NCBI RefSeq assembly: GCF_030161415.1
Contig: NZ_BSSU01000001.1
Location: 237,506-301,505 of the forward strand
DNA length: 64,000 nucleotides
Direction of reading: 5' to 3'
DNA from: Thalassotalea eurytherma
GTDB taxonomy: Bacteria; Pseudomonadota; Gammaproteobacteria; Enterobacterales; Alteromonadaceae
In this document: piece after piece, positions 18,099 to 25,645 of the stretch
Position numbering within the stretch: position 1 is the stretch's first letter
Layout of the letters: each line of letters opens with the position of its first letter
Program-made: the position numbers and the translations under genes
The notes under the pieces: model-generated
What the model was told of the DNA's origin: nothing
Database searches by the model: none
Seen by the model: the letters and a program-made list of their open reading frames with translations, nothing else

Positions 18099-18755
18099 AT
18101 GATCATGACAGCATCTTTAGGTAACCATCATCTTTGTAAAGTCACTTTATTAGGCAACCTTGTCGCTAAACCTGAGGTGCGTTACTTTACAAACCCTGTT
18201 GTGGCGATTGCAGAAATTACTCTTGCAACGCATAGTCGATGGTTTGATAAGGCGAGTAACCAGTTCAAAGAGTGGACTGATTTTCATACGATTAAGGTCG
18301 TGGGTGATATCGTAGAAGAAGCCTTATTGTATGCAGAAAAAGGTGACGTGATGCTTGTGCATGGCTATTTACTTGATAGCGCGACATCACAACGTCAAAT
18401 CATTCATGCAAACTTTGCCCAACATTTTGCCAAAGGCTATGCTCAATCAATTAACCTCGTGCAATTAAGTGGTGAGGTGAATGCACCAATTAAATTAGTG
18501 ACAACAAATAATAATAAGCAGATGGCAGAACTTTCGTTAGCGATTAGGCATCAAGTCGTGTCGCCGGTCTCTGGTAAAAAACAAGAATTTAGCTTATCGC
18601 GCTTGGTTCATGTTTGGGGAAAACAAGCTGAATACCTTGCCAACAATGCACAAGAAGGTAGTCAAATAGTTGTTGAAGGCAAGTTGAGCTATCAAAATGA
18701 TCAACAGAAAACCCAGTTTGTTGAGGCAAAACAGACGGTTGTATTGAAGAGCTAA
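18099..18755 (+). CDS. SSB-like protein with two tandem OB folds
   Basis: This 218-residue protein contains two consecutive single-stranded-DNA-binding (SSB-type) OB folds. The first begins CKVTLLGNLVAKPEVRYF (about 12-105, with EWTDFHTIKVVGD and GDVMLVHGYL). The second begins VQLSGEVNAPIKLV (about 121-215, with SLSRLVHVWGKQAEYL and GSQIVVEGKLSY). It lacks the acidic C-terminal tip (DDDIPF-like) that housekeeping SSB uses to recruit partners, so it is not the canonical Ssb. The start could be ATG 18099 or ATG 18105, and neither has a strong ribosome-binding site. Deinococcus SSB also has two OB folds per chain, but the proteobacterial norm is one. Function is unknown; ssDNA binding is inferred. 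Confidence 0.8.
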   Translation: MIMTASLGNHHLCKVTLLGNLVAKPEVRYFTNPVVAIAEITLATHSRWFDKASNQFKEWTDFHTIKVVGDIVEEALLYAEKGDVMLVHGYLLDSATSQRQIIHANFAQHFAKGYAQSINLVQLSGEVNAPIKLVTTNNNKQMAELSLAIRHQVVSPVSGKKQEFSLSRLVHVWGKQAEYLANNAQEGSQIVVEGKLSYQNDQQKTQFVEAKQTVVLKS

Positions 18756-18854
18756 AATAGACATCGCGACTAATAGTTGAGCTATTTACATATTTTTTGC
18801 ATAATTGAAATAAGGACATACCAAAAATAACTCGAGAAGGAAGTGCGGGTCATA

Positions 18855-20933
18855 ATGCAGAAATGTGATGTAATACTACAACGATGGCTCGTTACGTGTC
18901 TGTGTTTGATATGTGGTTTTGTTTTAACGGCTAAAAGTTATGCCGAATCTTGGCAAGTAAAACTTCCTGTGCAGTTAAATCAGCCTTCTCCACATCAGTT
19001 AATTCCAATTCCTAAATCTCAGCAATATTTCTTATTTAATCATTCAGGTGATATTCACGTTGTCGATACACAGCCTTTAGACGCAGAGCCGTTTGTTAGC
19101 CAACCTGTTTTATCGCTCAAACAACAGTTAAATAATGAACATATAGAGCTCATGTCTGTTGCTTTGCATCCGAGTTTTTCTATGGAAAGTAAACAGGGCT
19201 ACAATACTTTTTACGTAGCATATAAAGCGCCATTTAATCGCCAAAGTGCAACAGTTAGGCTCGCACAACAATCATCAAATAGTAAATTCGATATTGTAAT
19301 CAGTGAGTGGGTCTATCTGAAACACAGCGGCCAAGTAGCCAATAATAGCCAACGAGAAATTTTTCGCATAGCCACTAATTCAGACAATTTTTCGGTTAAA
19401 CATTTGAGTTTTAACCCTTATATAAAACCATGGCAGGACGATTATGGTCTTCTGCATGTGTTATTAAGTCAAATAGACAACGAAAGTGCGCCTATTTTTA
19501 GCGGAAGTTTACTTCGTATAAATCCTGCACCGTTTGGGCTGAAGCAATATACTGTGCCAATGGGCAATCCTTATCAGCAAAAAAATAATATTTTGCCTGA
19601 GGTTGTGCTTTATAACATTAATAGTCCTCAAACGCTTTATTGGCAAAAGAGTAGTCACCATGACCTATTGATTCATCAACGCGACGAAACTCAGGGCTTT
19701 GCCTCATCAGTATCGCTAGGTGACAATATGTTAGCTGTTAAGCCTGAATACCGATATCCGATTTCGCAAAAAGCAGGCCATGCGAAAGAGTTGCATTACT
19801 TTGGATTGAATAAAGTCGATGCGAGTCCCGTGTATCTGGCTTTAGATGAACAAGCCAAGGAGCTTATGAAATTAAGTTTTGTTGATAATACGCAACAATT
19901 AGAGCCGGCCAAATTGCTCGAAAAACCCTTGAAAATGGTAAATGCTAAGCTGTTAGGCGTTTATGAGAATTTAGCCGTTCTTTATACCGTTTCGAACCAA
20001 GTGCTTCATTTCATAACCTTACAAGCCCATTCAGAAGAATCAGAGGTTGTTAGTCTGCATGATGAATTTACAGCTGAGCAATCACGAACTTCAGCTGGCT
20101 TAGGGCCTTTCTTTTATCTTACGTTGTTCATTTTTATAGTGTTAGCTGTTTGGTTAAACCGAGAAGCAATAATCGAAGCTCACGCTAAACGAAAAATTCG
20201 TCAGCAATTTGGAAAGGCTTCAATTAATGATGGCTTCGTCTGCTTATACAAGCGCCACAATGAAGAGATTGCTGTGTCATTGAATTCAAACAATATTGTC
20301 TTGAGTGAAATGCTGTTAAATCAACAAGTGATTAATCAAGTAGATGCGAAAGATAATGCTTTTACTAATGACACCGAATGTGACGTTAAAGGCGTTTTTA
20401 ATCGTGAATATCATTTGAAAATGTATGGTAATCGAGTAAGACAAATACAATTGCAGTTAACTGATAATAAAGGGAAAAAGTATTTAGTTTGCCCTTATTT
20501 TAGAATAGGCGATCAAAGATATACTAAACTTCACTTTAAGCCTAGCTTAGCACTTTTATTAGATTTTCAATGGCAGATATCTGCTTTAATTAATCCTAAT
20601 AACACGTCCGAAAGAAAGCCTGAGATAGTGCTTGAGCCTGAAGCATTAAAACCTGCTAATAAGGTTACAAGTGAGCCATCTCCTATTTCCGAACCTTCAA
20701 TTTCAGTAACACCTGACCAACCATCAACACTCAATACCATAGAGCGTGACACGCCTGACAATAGTGTTGGTAAAGTTGAAGAATCGGTGTCAAACGTTCG
20801 GGCTGATATACAAGATACAAAAATTATTGATGCCCTCGAAAAGCTGGTTAAATTACATCAGCAAGGGTTTATTGATGATACTGAGTTTTCTCAAGCAAAA
20901 AGTAAATTATTACAAAGCTTAGTTGACCCATAG
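18855..20933 (+). CDS. Membrane protein: periplasmic propeller-like domain, TM helix, cytoplasmic SHOCT tail
   Basis: This roughly 692-residue protein starts with a signal peptide (CLCLICGFVLTAKSYA). The periplasmic part (about 30-410) has short motifs recalling soluble glucose/sorbosone-type beta-propellers (MSVALHPSFS followed by FYVAYKAP), but no obvious PQQ-binding or catalytic set. A transmembrane helix follows near residues 420-440 (FFYLTLFIFIVLAVWL), then a cytoplasmic region, a Pro/Ser/Glu-rich linker and a C-terminal SHOCT-like helix pair (ALEKLVKLHQQGFIDDTEF). ATG 18855 is preferred over GTG 18843 because the AGGA lies too close to the GTG. It sits between the SSB-like gene and the nuclease. 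I cannot assign a function. Confidence 0.72.
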   Translation: MQKCDVILQRWLVTCLCLICGFVLTAKSYAESWQVKLPVQLNQPSPHQLIPIPKSQQYFLFNHSGDIHVVDTQPLDAEPFVSQPVLSLKQQLNNEHIELMSVALHPSFSMESKQGYNTFYVAYKAPFNRQSATVRLAQQSSNSKFDIVISEWVYLKHSGQVANNSQREIFRIATNSDNFSVKHLSFNPYIKPWQDDYGLLHVLLSQIDNESAPIFSGSLLRINPAPFGLKQYTVPMGNPYQQKNNILPEVVLYNINSPQTLYWQKSSHHDLLIHQRDETQGFASSVSLGDNMLAVKPEYRYPISQKAGHAKELHYFGLNKVDASPVYLALDEQAKELMKLSFVDNTQQLEPAKLLEKPLKMVNAKLLGVYENLAVLYTVSNQVLHFITLQAHSEESEVVSLHDEFTAEQSRTSAGLGPFFYLTLFIFIVLAVWLNREAIIEAHAKRKIRQQFGKASINDGFVCLYKRHNEEIAVSLNSNNIVLSEMLLNQQVINQVDAKDNAFTNDTECDVKGVFNREYHLKMYGNRVRQIQLQLTDNKGKKYLVCPYFRIGDQRYTKLHFKPSLALLLDFQWQISALINPNNTSERKPEIVLEPEALKPANKVTSEPSPISEPSISVTPDQPSTLNTIERDTPDNSVGKVEESVSNVRADIQDTKIIDALEKLVKLHQQGFIDDTEFSQAKSKLLQSLVDP

Positions 20934-20981
20934 TTAGACAACGCAGACAATATTACTCCTGTTGTACCTTTCTGGATTGTT

Positions 20982-21413
20982 ATGGATCGTGTTGTACCAT
21001 TTCTTTGTTGTTTAATACTGCTTCCTTTCTTAACTCACGCTAAAGCTGAGTTTGGTGATGTGCAAATATCACGTGTTGTCTCTGTCTATGACGGTGATAC
21101 CTTCAGAGTGGATATCGATCACTGGCCAGCTTTAGTTGGAAAAAACGCGCCAATTCGCGTAAAGCAAGTTGATACGCCTGAAATGCGAGGTAAATGTGCG
21201 TTGGAAAAGAGCATGGCAAAGCAAGCGAAGCGCTTTACACAACAACTGTTAGCAAAGGCGACAGAAATCGAATTAAGAAATATTGAGCGCGGCAAATATT
21301 TTCGTATTCTTGCCGATGTTTATATTGATGATCAAAGTCTAGCTGAATTGCTTATCTTAAATCACTTGGCGAGGCCTTATGCCGGTGGTGAACGTCGAGG
21401 TTGGTGTGAGTAA
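20982..21413 (+). CDS. Secreted thermonuclease-like (SNase-family) nuclease
   Basis: This 143-residue protein has a signal peptide (FLCCLILLPFLTHAKA) and a staphylococcal-nuclease OB-type fold. Key residues match the active site: the calcium-binding Asp in YDGDTF, the Arg and Glu in IRVKQVDTPEM (equivalents of R35 and E43), and the second Arg in KYFRILADVY (equivalent of R87). It should degrade DNA or RNA in the periplasm or outside, using Ca2+. Two cysteines (Cys in RGKCALE and in GWCE) could form a disulfide. It overlaps or abuts the downstream TVP38-type gene, implying co-expression. Confidence 0.88.
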   Translation: MDRVVPFLCCLILLPFLTHAKAEFGDVQISRVVSVYDGDTFRVDIDHWPALVGKNAPIRVKQVDTPEMRGKCALEKSMAKQAKRFTQQLLAKATEIELRNIERGKYFRILADVYIDDQSLAELLILNHLARPYAGGERRGWCE

Positions 21414-22047
21414 GAGTGTTGTCATAACAACTTTAGTGGCATTGGCGCTGTTTGCGCTTGCTATTTTACCGAGTCAATTGTGGCTCACCCAAGACGTCGT
21501 GACTGGTTGGCTTAATACTTGGTTGCCGGCGAATGCGTTTCTTCAAGTGATGAGTTTGTTCGTGGTATGCTGTGTTGCAATGACTATTGGCATGCCTCGT
21601 CAGTTTGCAGCGATTGCATGCGGCTATATTTTGGGTAGTTGGCAAGGCACACTAGTGGCGTTATTTGCAGGTAGCTGCGCATGTTTATTGACAGCATTAT
21701 TAGCTCGTTACTTATTTGCTAATTTTGTTAGGCAAAAGTTTTCTCAACAACAGCAAGCGATTTATCAATTCTTATCAATCAATGAATTTACCAAAGCGTT
21801 GATTATTCGCTTGTTGCCGGTAGGAAGTAACTTTTTAACGAATATCGTTGCGGGTAGTTGTGGTATTAAATTGGCCCCATTTGTCTACGGCTCTACGTTG
21901 GGTTTTATTCCGCAAATGTTTATTTTTAGCCTGGTAGGTGCCGGCGTTAAATTAAGCAGTACTAGCCACTTATTAGTTGCTTGTGCTTTGTTTATTGTCG
22001 CTTTTATTCTTGGTACATGGCTTTATTTTAAAGAAAAGCAGACATAA
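21406..22047 (+). CDS. TVP38/TMEM64-family (DedA superfamily) inner-membrane protein
   Basis: This polytopic membrane protein of about 213 residues has several hydrophobic helices and the VTT/SNARE-associated domain hallmark: a GMPRQFAAIACGYILGSWQG segment followed by a re-entrant-loop region (IRLLPVGSNFLTNIVAGS). Related proteins are proposed phospholipid scramblases or transporters. The likely start is GTG 21406, with GAGG five bases upstream and an 8-bp overlap with the nuclease stop. An ATG at 21379 is possible but overlaps the nuclease by 35 bp. It ends just before a bidirectional terminator. The physiological partner of the nuclease gene is unknown. Confidence 0.85.
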   Translation: MSKSVVITTLVALALFALAILPSQLWLTQDVVTGWLNTWLPANAFLQVMSLFVVCCVAMTIGMPRQFAAIACGYILGSWQGTLVALFAGSCACLLTALLARYLFANFVRQKFSQQQQAIYQFLSINEFTKALIIRLLPVGSNFLTNIVAGSCGIKLAPFVYGSTLGFIPQMFIFSLVGAGVKLSSTSHLLVACALFIVAFILGTWLYFKEKQT

Positions 22048-22074
22048 AAAAGGCAACCTTATTTGGTTGCCTTT
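22046..22074. terminator. Bidirectional Rho-independent terminator (dsbA / TVP38 gene)
   Basis: AGGCAACC and GGTTGCCT form an 8-bp stem around a 6-base loop, with A residues on the left (a T-run for the minus strand) and T residues on the right. It lies between the convergent ends of the TVP38-type gene and dsbA and can serve both. Confidence 0.85.
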
Positions 22075-22093
22075 GTTCAGTAACTATTGTGTT

Positions 22094-22732
22094 TTAGCTT
22101 AATGTTAATAAGTGTTGGACTAACTTATTGTAATCAGCTTTTAAATTATTTCTGTCTAACTCTTGCATATTAATGCGGTATTTACCGTTAATAAAAACAG
22201 CTGGAACACCTTTTAACGCGCCACGACGACTAAAGTAGTCTTGTGTTTTCTTCATCGCTTTTGCTTGAGAATTTACACTGAAGCTTTTCATTCGCTTGTC
22301 GAACTCAGCACCATCTACACCGTTAAGCACGAAAAGGTTACGTAAGTCTTTTTCTGATGAAAACGTTGCACGTTGAACCTGTACATAATTGAACATCGCT
22401 CCAACTAGCTTATCTTCCATGTTTAATTGCTTAGCAACGACTAAGCCTTTTGTAAGCATGAATTGAATCTCTGGAGATGCCATACGTAAAAAGTCTACGT
22501 GGCTGCGTTCAAAAGAAACGTCACTCGGTAACTCTTTTTTAATGTCAGCCATAAATGGTTCAAAGCTGAAACAGTGTGGGCAGTAGAATGAGAAAAACTC
22601 TCTTACTTCTGGTTTCTTTGATGCTTTGTCACTTACAACGGTATAGTGCTTGCCTTCTTCATAGTTAGCTGCTGTTGCTAACATCGGCAAAGCTAATAAT
22701 AAAAATAAACCAATAATCTTTTTCATATTCAC
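22094..22732 (-). CDS. dsbA: Thiol:disulfide interchange protein DsbA
   Basis: DsbA introduces disulfide bonds into exported proteins in the periplasm and is reoxidised by DsbB. The 212-residue protein has a signal peptide (MKKIIGLFLLLALPMLATA), the thioredoxin-fold active site CPHC at residues 51-54, a helical insertion and the cis-proline loop in KGVPAVFINGKY. The start is ambiguous: GTG 22732 has AGGA at 5 bp, while ATG 22726 gives the shorter signal peptide. The GTG spacing is better. It lies 19 bp after srkA, as in E. coli. Confidence 0.95.
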   Translation of the reverse strand: MNMKKIIGLFLLLALPMLATAANYEEGKHYTVVSDKASKKPEVREFFSFYCPHCFSFEPFMADIKKELPSDVSFERSHVDFLRMASPEIQFMLTKGLVVAKQLNMEDKLVGAMFNYVQVQRATFSSEKDLRNLFVLNGVDGAEFDKRMKSFSVNSQAKAMKKTQDYFSRRGALKGVPAVFINGKYRINMQELDRNNLKADYNKLVQHLLTLS

Positions 22733-22751
22733 TGCTTTCCTTCTTGTTGCC

Positions 22752-23726
22752 CTATGGCAATAAACTTAGTGGCGGTTGTTGCAGGGCAGACATTTGCTCT
22801 TTTAGCATAAGAATTTGTTGTTCCCAGTACTTCTCAGTATTGAACCAAGGAAAATTACGGGGAAACGCAGGGTCTTGCCAACGTTTACATAACCAAGCCA
22901 TATAATTAACAACTCGCATTGTACGCAATGATTCTATCAAGGCAAGTTGTGATGTTTCAAATGAATTAAACTCTTCATACCCACAAAGTAGTTTATCCAA
23001 TTGTAACAATTGTTGTTGACGGTCGCCGGATAACATCATCCAAAGGTCTTGAATCGCTGGTCCCATGCGACAATCATCAAGATCGACAAAGTGTGGCCCG
23101 TCATCTGTCCATAAGATATTGCCCGCATGGCAATCACCATGTAGACGGATATATTTTTGCTTAGAAAATTGTCCTTGAGCCTCAATTATCACGTGTTCTA
23201 AAATTGTTTCAAAAGGCGTTTGGAGACTAAGAGGAACAAAATCCGAGTTTAAAATTGTGCTTTTTGCCTCAACTAAAAACTCTTGTGGGTTAATATCAAG
23301 TCGATGTTTAAACGCCGATTTTTCAGAAATTGCATGGATACGGCCAATAAAGCGACCCATCCATTCGAGTTGATCGAGATTATCAACTTCAAAGATGCGA
23401 CCACCGCGACATGGGTACAACGCAAAATGATACCCTTGATGCTCAAAGAGGCTTTCGCCATCAATCACCAGAGGGGCAACAAAGGGTAATTCGTTGTCGG
23501 CTAATTCAAGGGCAAAGTCATGCTCTTCTTGAATTTGTTCTAATGACCAGCGCTGAGGTCGATAAAACTTGGTGACATACTTTACTTTGTTATCGTCATG
23601 AAATTGATATACACGATTCTCATAACTATTAAGAGGCAGTAACCCGCTCTCTACATAAATGCCCAATGATTCGATGGCATCAAGCATGACATCTGGAGAG
23701 AGCGAACTAAAATTAAAAACGGCCAT
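22752..23726 (-). CDS. srkA: Stress response kinase A
   Basis: SrkA (YihE) is a Ser/Thr protein kinase of the aminoglycoside-phosphotransferase fold that helps cells survive stress by counteracting MazEF-linked death in E. coli. The 324-residue protein shows a nucleotide-binding lysine region (VKYVTKFYRP), the catalytic loop RLHGDCHAGNILW (Brenner-type HGDxxxxN) and the metal-binding DLDDCRMGP. Its ATG overlaps the ccoG stop as TAATG, and dsbA follows 19 bp later. srkA-dsbA pairing is conserved in enterobacteria, which supports the name. It is the standard length (328 in E. coli). Confidence 0.95.
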   Translation of the reverse strand: MAVFNFSSLSPDVMLDAIESLGIYVESGLLPLNSYENRVYQFHDDNKVKYVTKFYRPQRWSLEQIQEEHDFALELADNELPFVAPLVIDGESLFEHQGYHFALYPCRGGRIFEVDNLDQLEWMGRFIGRIHAISEKSAFKHRLDINPQEFLVEAKSTILNSDFVPLSLQTPFETILEHVIIEAQGQFSKQKYIRLHGDCHAGNILWTDDGPHFVDLDDCRMGPAIQDLWMMLSGDRQQQLLQLDKLLCGYEEFNSFETSQLALIESLRTMRVVNYMAWLCKRWQDPAFPRNFPWFNTEKYWEQQILMLKEQMSALQQPPLSLLP

Positions 23727-25165
23727 TAGCGTTTGTTGAAAAACCTACTTGCATGTTCCACATAAACGTCATCATCGCTGTTAACGAGCTCAATAACAAA
23801 TGTTATATCTGTCATGTACTCATCTAGATCGTATGGATCAATGGCAATACTGATTGGTAACGTGTAGACGCTAGCTGCTTTTATAAATATTTCTTGCTTG
23901 CCAATCCAGCGAGCATTATCGATACCTTTAATAGATAATTTGTAGGTATTGTCAGATTGCGACTTATTTAAGATTTTTAAGGTGTAAACGTTTTCTATTT
24001 CACCATCAAAGTTTTCGCGCGCAAGCTCCGTTCTATCGCGAATAATATCAAGTGCAACAGGTACGCGTGATGCAATGCCATAGCTCATTAACGAGGCAAA
24101 AACGACGAGGATAAGCGCGTAACCAATGAGTTTAGGTCTTACTAAGTGTACTTTCTTGCCTTCAAGATCGTGTTCAGTGGTGTAACGTATTAAGCCGCGA
24201 GGATATTTCATTCTATCCATCACGCCGTCACACGCGTCAACGCAAGAGCCACAGTTGATACATTCGTATTGCAAGCCATTGCGAATATCGATACCGGTAG
24301 GACAAACCTGCACACATAAGTTACAGTCAATACAATCGCCTAAACCGAGCGCTTTTGGGTCTTGCTTGCGGCCTCGAGCACCGCGGTTTTCACCACGATT
24401 AAAGTCATAAGTAACGGTTAATGTATCTTTATCAAACATTGCTGATTGGAAGCGCGCATAAGGACACATATGTAAACACATGATTTCACGCATCCAGCCA
24501 GCATTGCCGTAAGTACAAAAGGTAAAGAAAATAACAACCAACACGACAGTTATTGACGCATTGAATGTAAAGAAGTCGATGAATAACTCGTCTACCGGTG
24601 TGAAGTAGCCGGCAAATGTTAAAGAGGTGAGCAGGGCGACGATTAGCCAGCAAAAATGTTTGAGTGCTTTTTTGAAAAATTTGTTTTTGCTCATTGCTTG
24701 TTGATCAAGCTTTTTACGTTGGTTTGCCGTGCCCTCTATTTTTTCTTCAAACCATATATAGATAAATGTCCAAACAGTTTGTGGGCACAAGTAACCACAC
24801 CAAACACGGCCTAAAAAGGTCGTAATAAAAAACAGTAAAAATGCGCTGAACATCAATAACCAGGCAAACAAGGTCAAATCTTGTGGCCACAGAGTTAAAC
24901 CGAAAATATTAAAGCGTTGTTCGCCAATATCAAACAATATCGCTTGATGGCCGTTGAACTGAATCCATGGTAAAAGTGCGAACATCGCCATGAAAAAGAA
25001 ATTCATTTTTTGTCGCAATCGTTGGAAAAAACCCTCAACCTTGCGGACATAAATTTGGTCGCGTGGTTGATATTGTTCTGCTTTACCGCCCTTAGCTGGG
25101 TGAATATTAACGTTTTTTACTGGGATATGAACTACAGGTTTGGTATCTTTAGGGTTTGAGCTCAC
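23726..25165 (-). CDS. ccoG: Cytochrome c oxidase accessory protein CcoG (FixG/RdxA)
   Basis: CcoG is a polytopic iron-sulfur protein that helps supply copper to cbb3-type oxidases. The 479-residue protein has several TM helices and two ferredoxin-type cysteine clusters (CIDCNLCVQVCPTG and CINCGSCVDACD). A C-terminal periplasmic Ig-like domain ends the protein, as in FixG. Start is GTG 25165 with AAGGA at a good distance. Its stop overlaps the srkA ATG. The cbb3 oxidase structural genes (ccoNOQP) are not in the window, so the organism presumably carries them elsewhere. Confidence 0.93.
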   Translation of the reverse strand: MSSNPKDTKPVVHIPVKNVNIHPAKGGKAEQYQPRDQIYVRKVEGFFQRLRQKMNFFFMAMFALLPWIQFNGHQAILFDIGEQRFNIFGLTLWPQDLTLFAWLLMFSAFLLFFITTFLGRVWCGYLCPQTVWTFIYIWFEEKIEGTANQRKKLDQQAMSKNKFFKKALKHFCWLIVALLTSLTFAGYFTPVDELFIDFFTFNASITVVLVVIFFTFCTYGNAGWMREIMCLHMCPYARFQSAMFDKDTLTVTYDFNRGENRGARGRKQDPKALGLGDCIDCNLCVQVCPTGIDIRNGLQYECINCGSCVDACDGVMDRMKYPRGLIRYTTEHDLEGKKVHLVRPKLIGYALILVVFASLMSYGIASRVPVALDIIRDRTELARENFDGEIENVYTLKILNKSQSDNTYKLSIKGIDNARWIGKQEIFIKAASVYTLPISIAIDPYDLDEYMTDITFVIELVNSDDDVYVEHASRFFNKR

Positions 25166-25285
25166 GGGCTTTCCTTAACGATAATGTTTTGTTAAGTCAT
25201 AATCACTACATCATGACGAAATCGAAAACGTATTGTTAGTAATTTTGTTTTATTCGGAAAATACACCCTGATTATAAGCTAACCT

Positions 25286-25645
25286 ATGAAAAAAATATTG
25301 ATCTTAATCGTTGTTATCGCTTTATTTTTACATTTCAATCCACAACCAGAAGTGAATAAATTCATTGAACAGCAAAAAACGAGCTTCTTAGATACCATGG
25401 CTGAATTCTCTGGTACTAAAGTAAGAATGAAATCCAGCACGATTTTAACCAACATGGAAGATCAGCTAACGAGCTTTTCGTCTGAGGAACTTCACAAACT
25501 TAAAGAAATTACACTCACGCGTGCGAGTGTTCGAGGCTACTTCAATAGTAGTTGTCAACCGGGTCAGTCAGATCCAACTTTTCATTCGATAAACCATCGC
25601 AAGGTTTGTCAGCAAATCAGTAATTTCTTATCGTCAACTAGATAA
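25286..25645 (+). CDS. Small secreted or membrane-anchored hypothetical protein
   Basis: The 119-residue product begins with a lysine-rich hydrophobic segment (KKILILIVVIALFLH) that is a signal anchor or signal peptide with no lipobox. The rest is polar and probably helical, with two C-terminal cysteines (SSCQPGQ and KVCQQIS) that may be disulfide-bonded in the periplasm. I do not recognise a family. It is divergent from ccoG (120 bp apart), and its end overlaps the end of the molybdoenzyme gene by 8 bp, tail to tail. Function unknown. Confidence 0.7.
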   Translation: MKKILILIVVIALFLHFNPQPEVNKFIEQQKTSFLDTMAEFSGTKVRMKSSTILTNMEDQLTSFSSEELHKLKEITLTRASVRGYFNSSCQPGQSDPTFHSINHRKVCQQISNFLSSTR

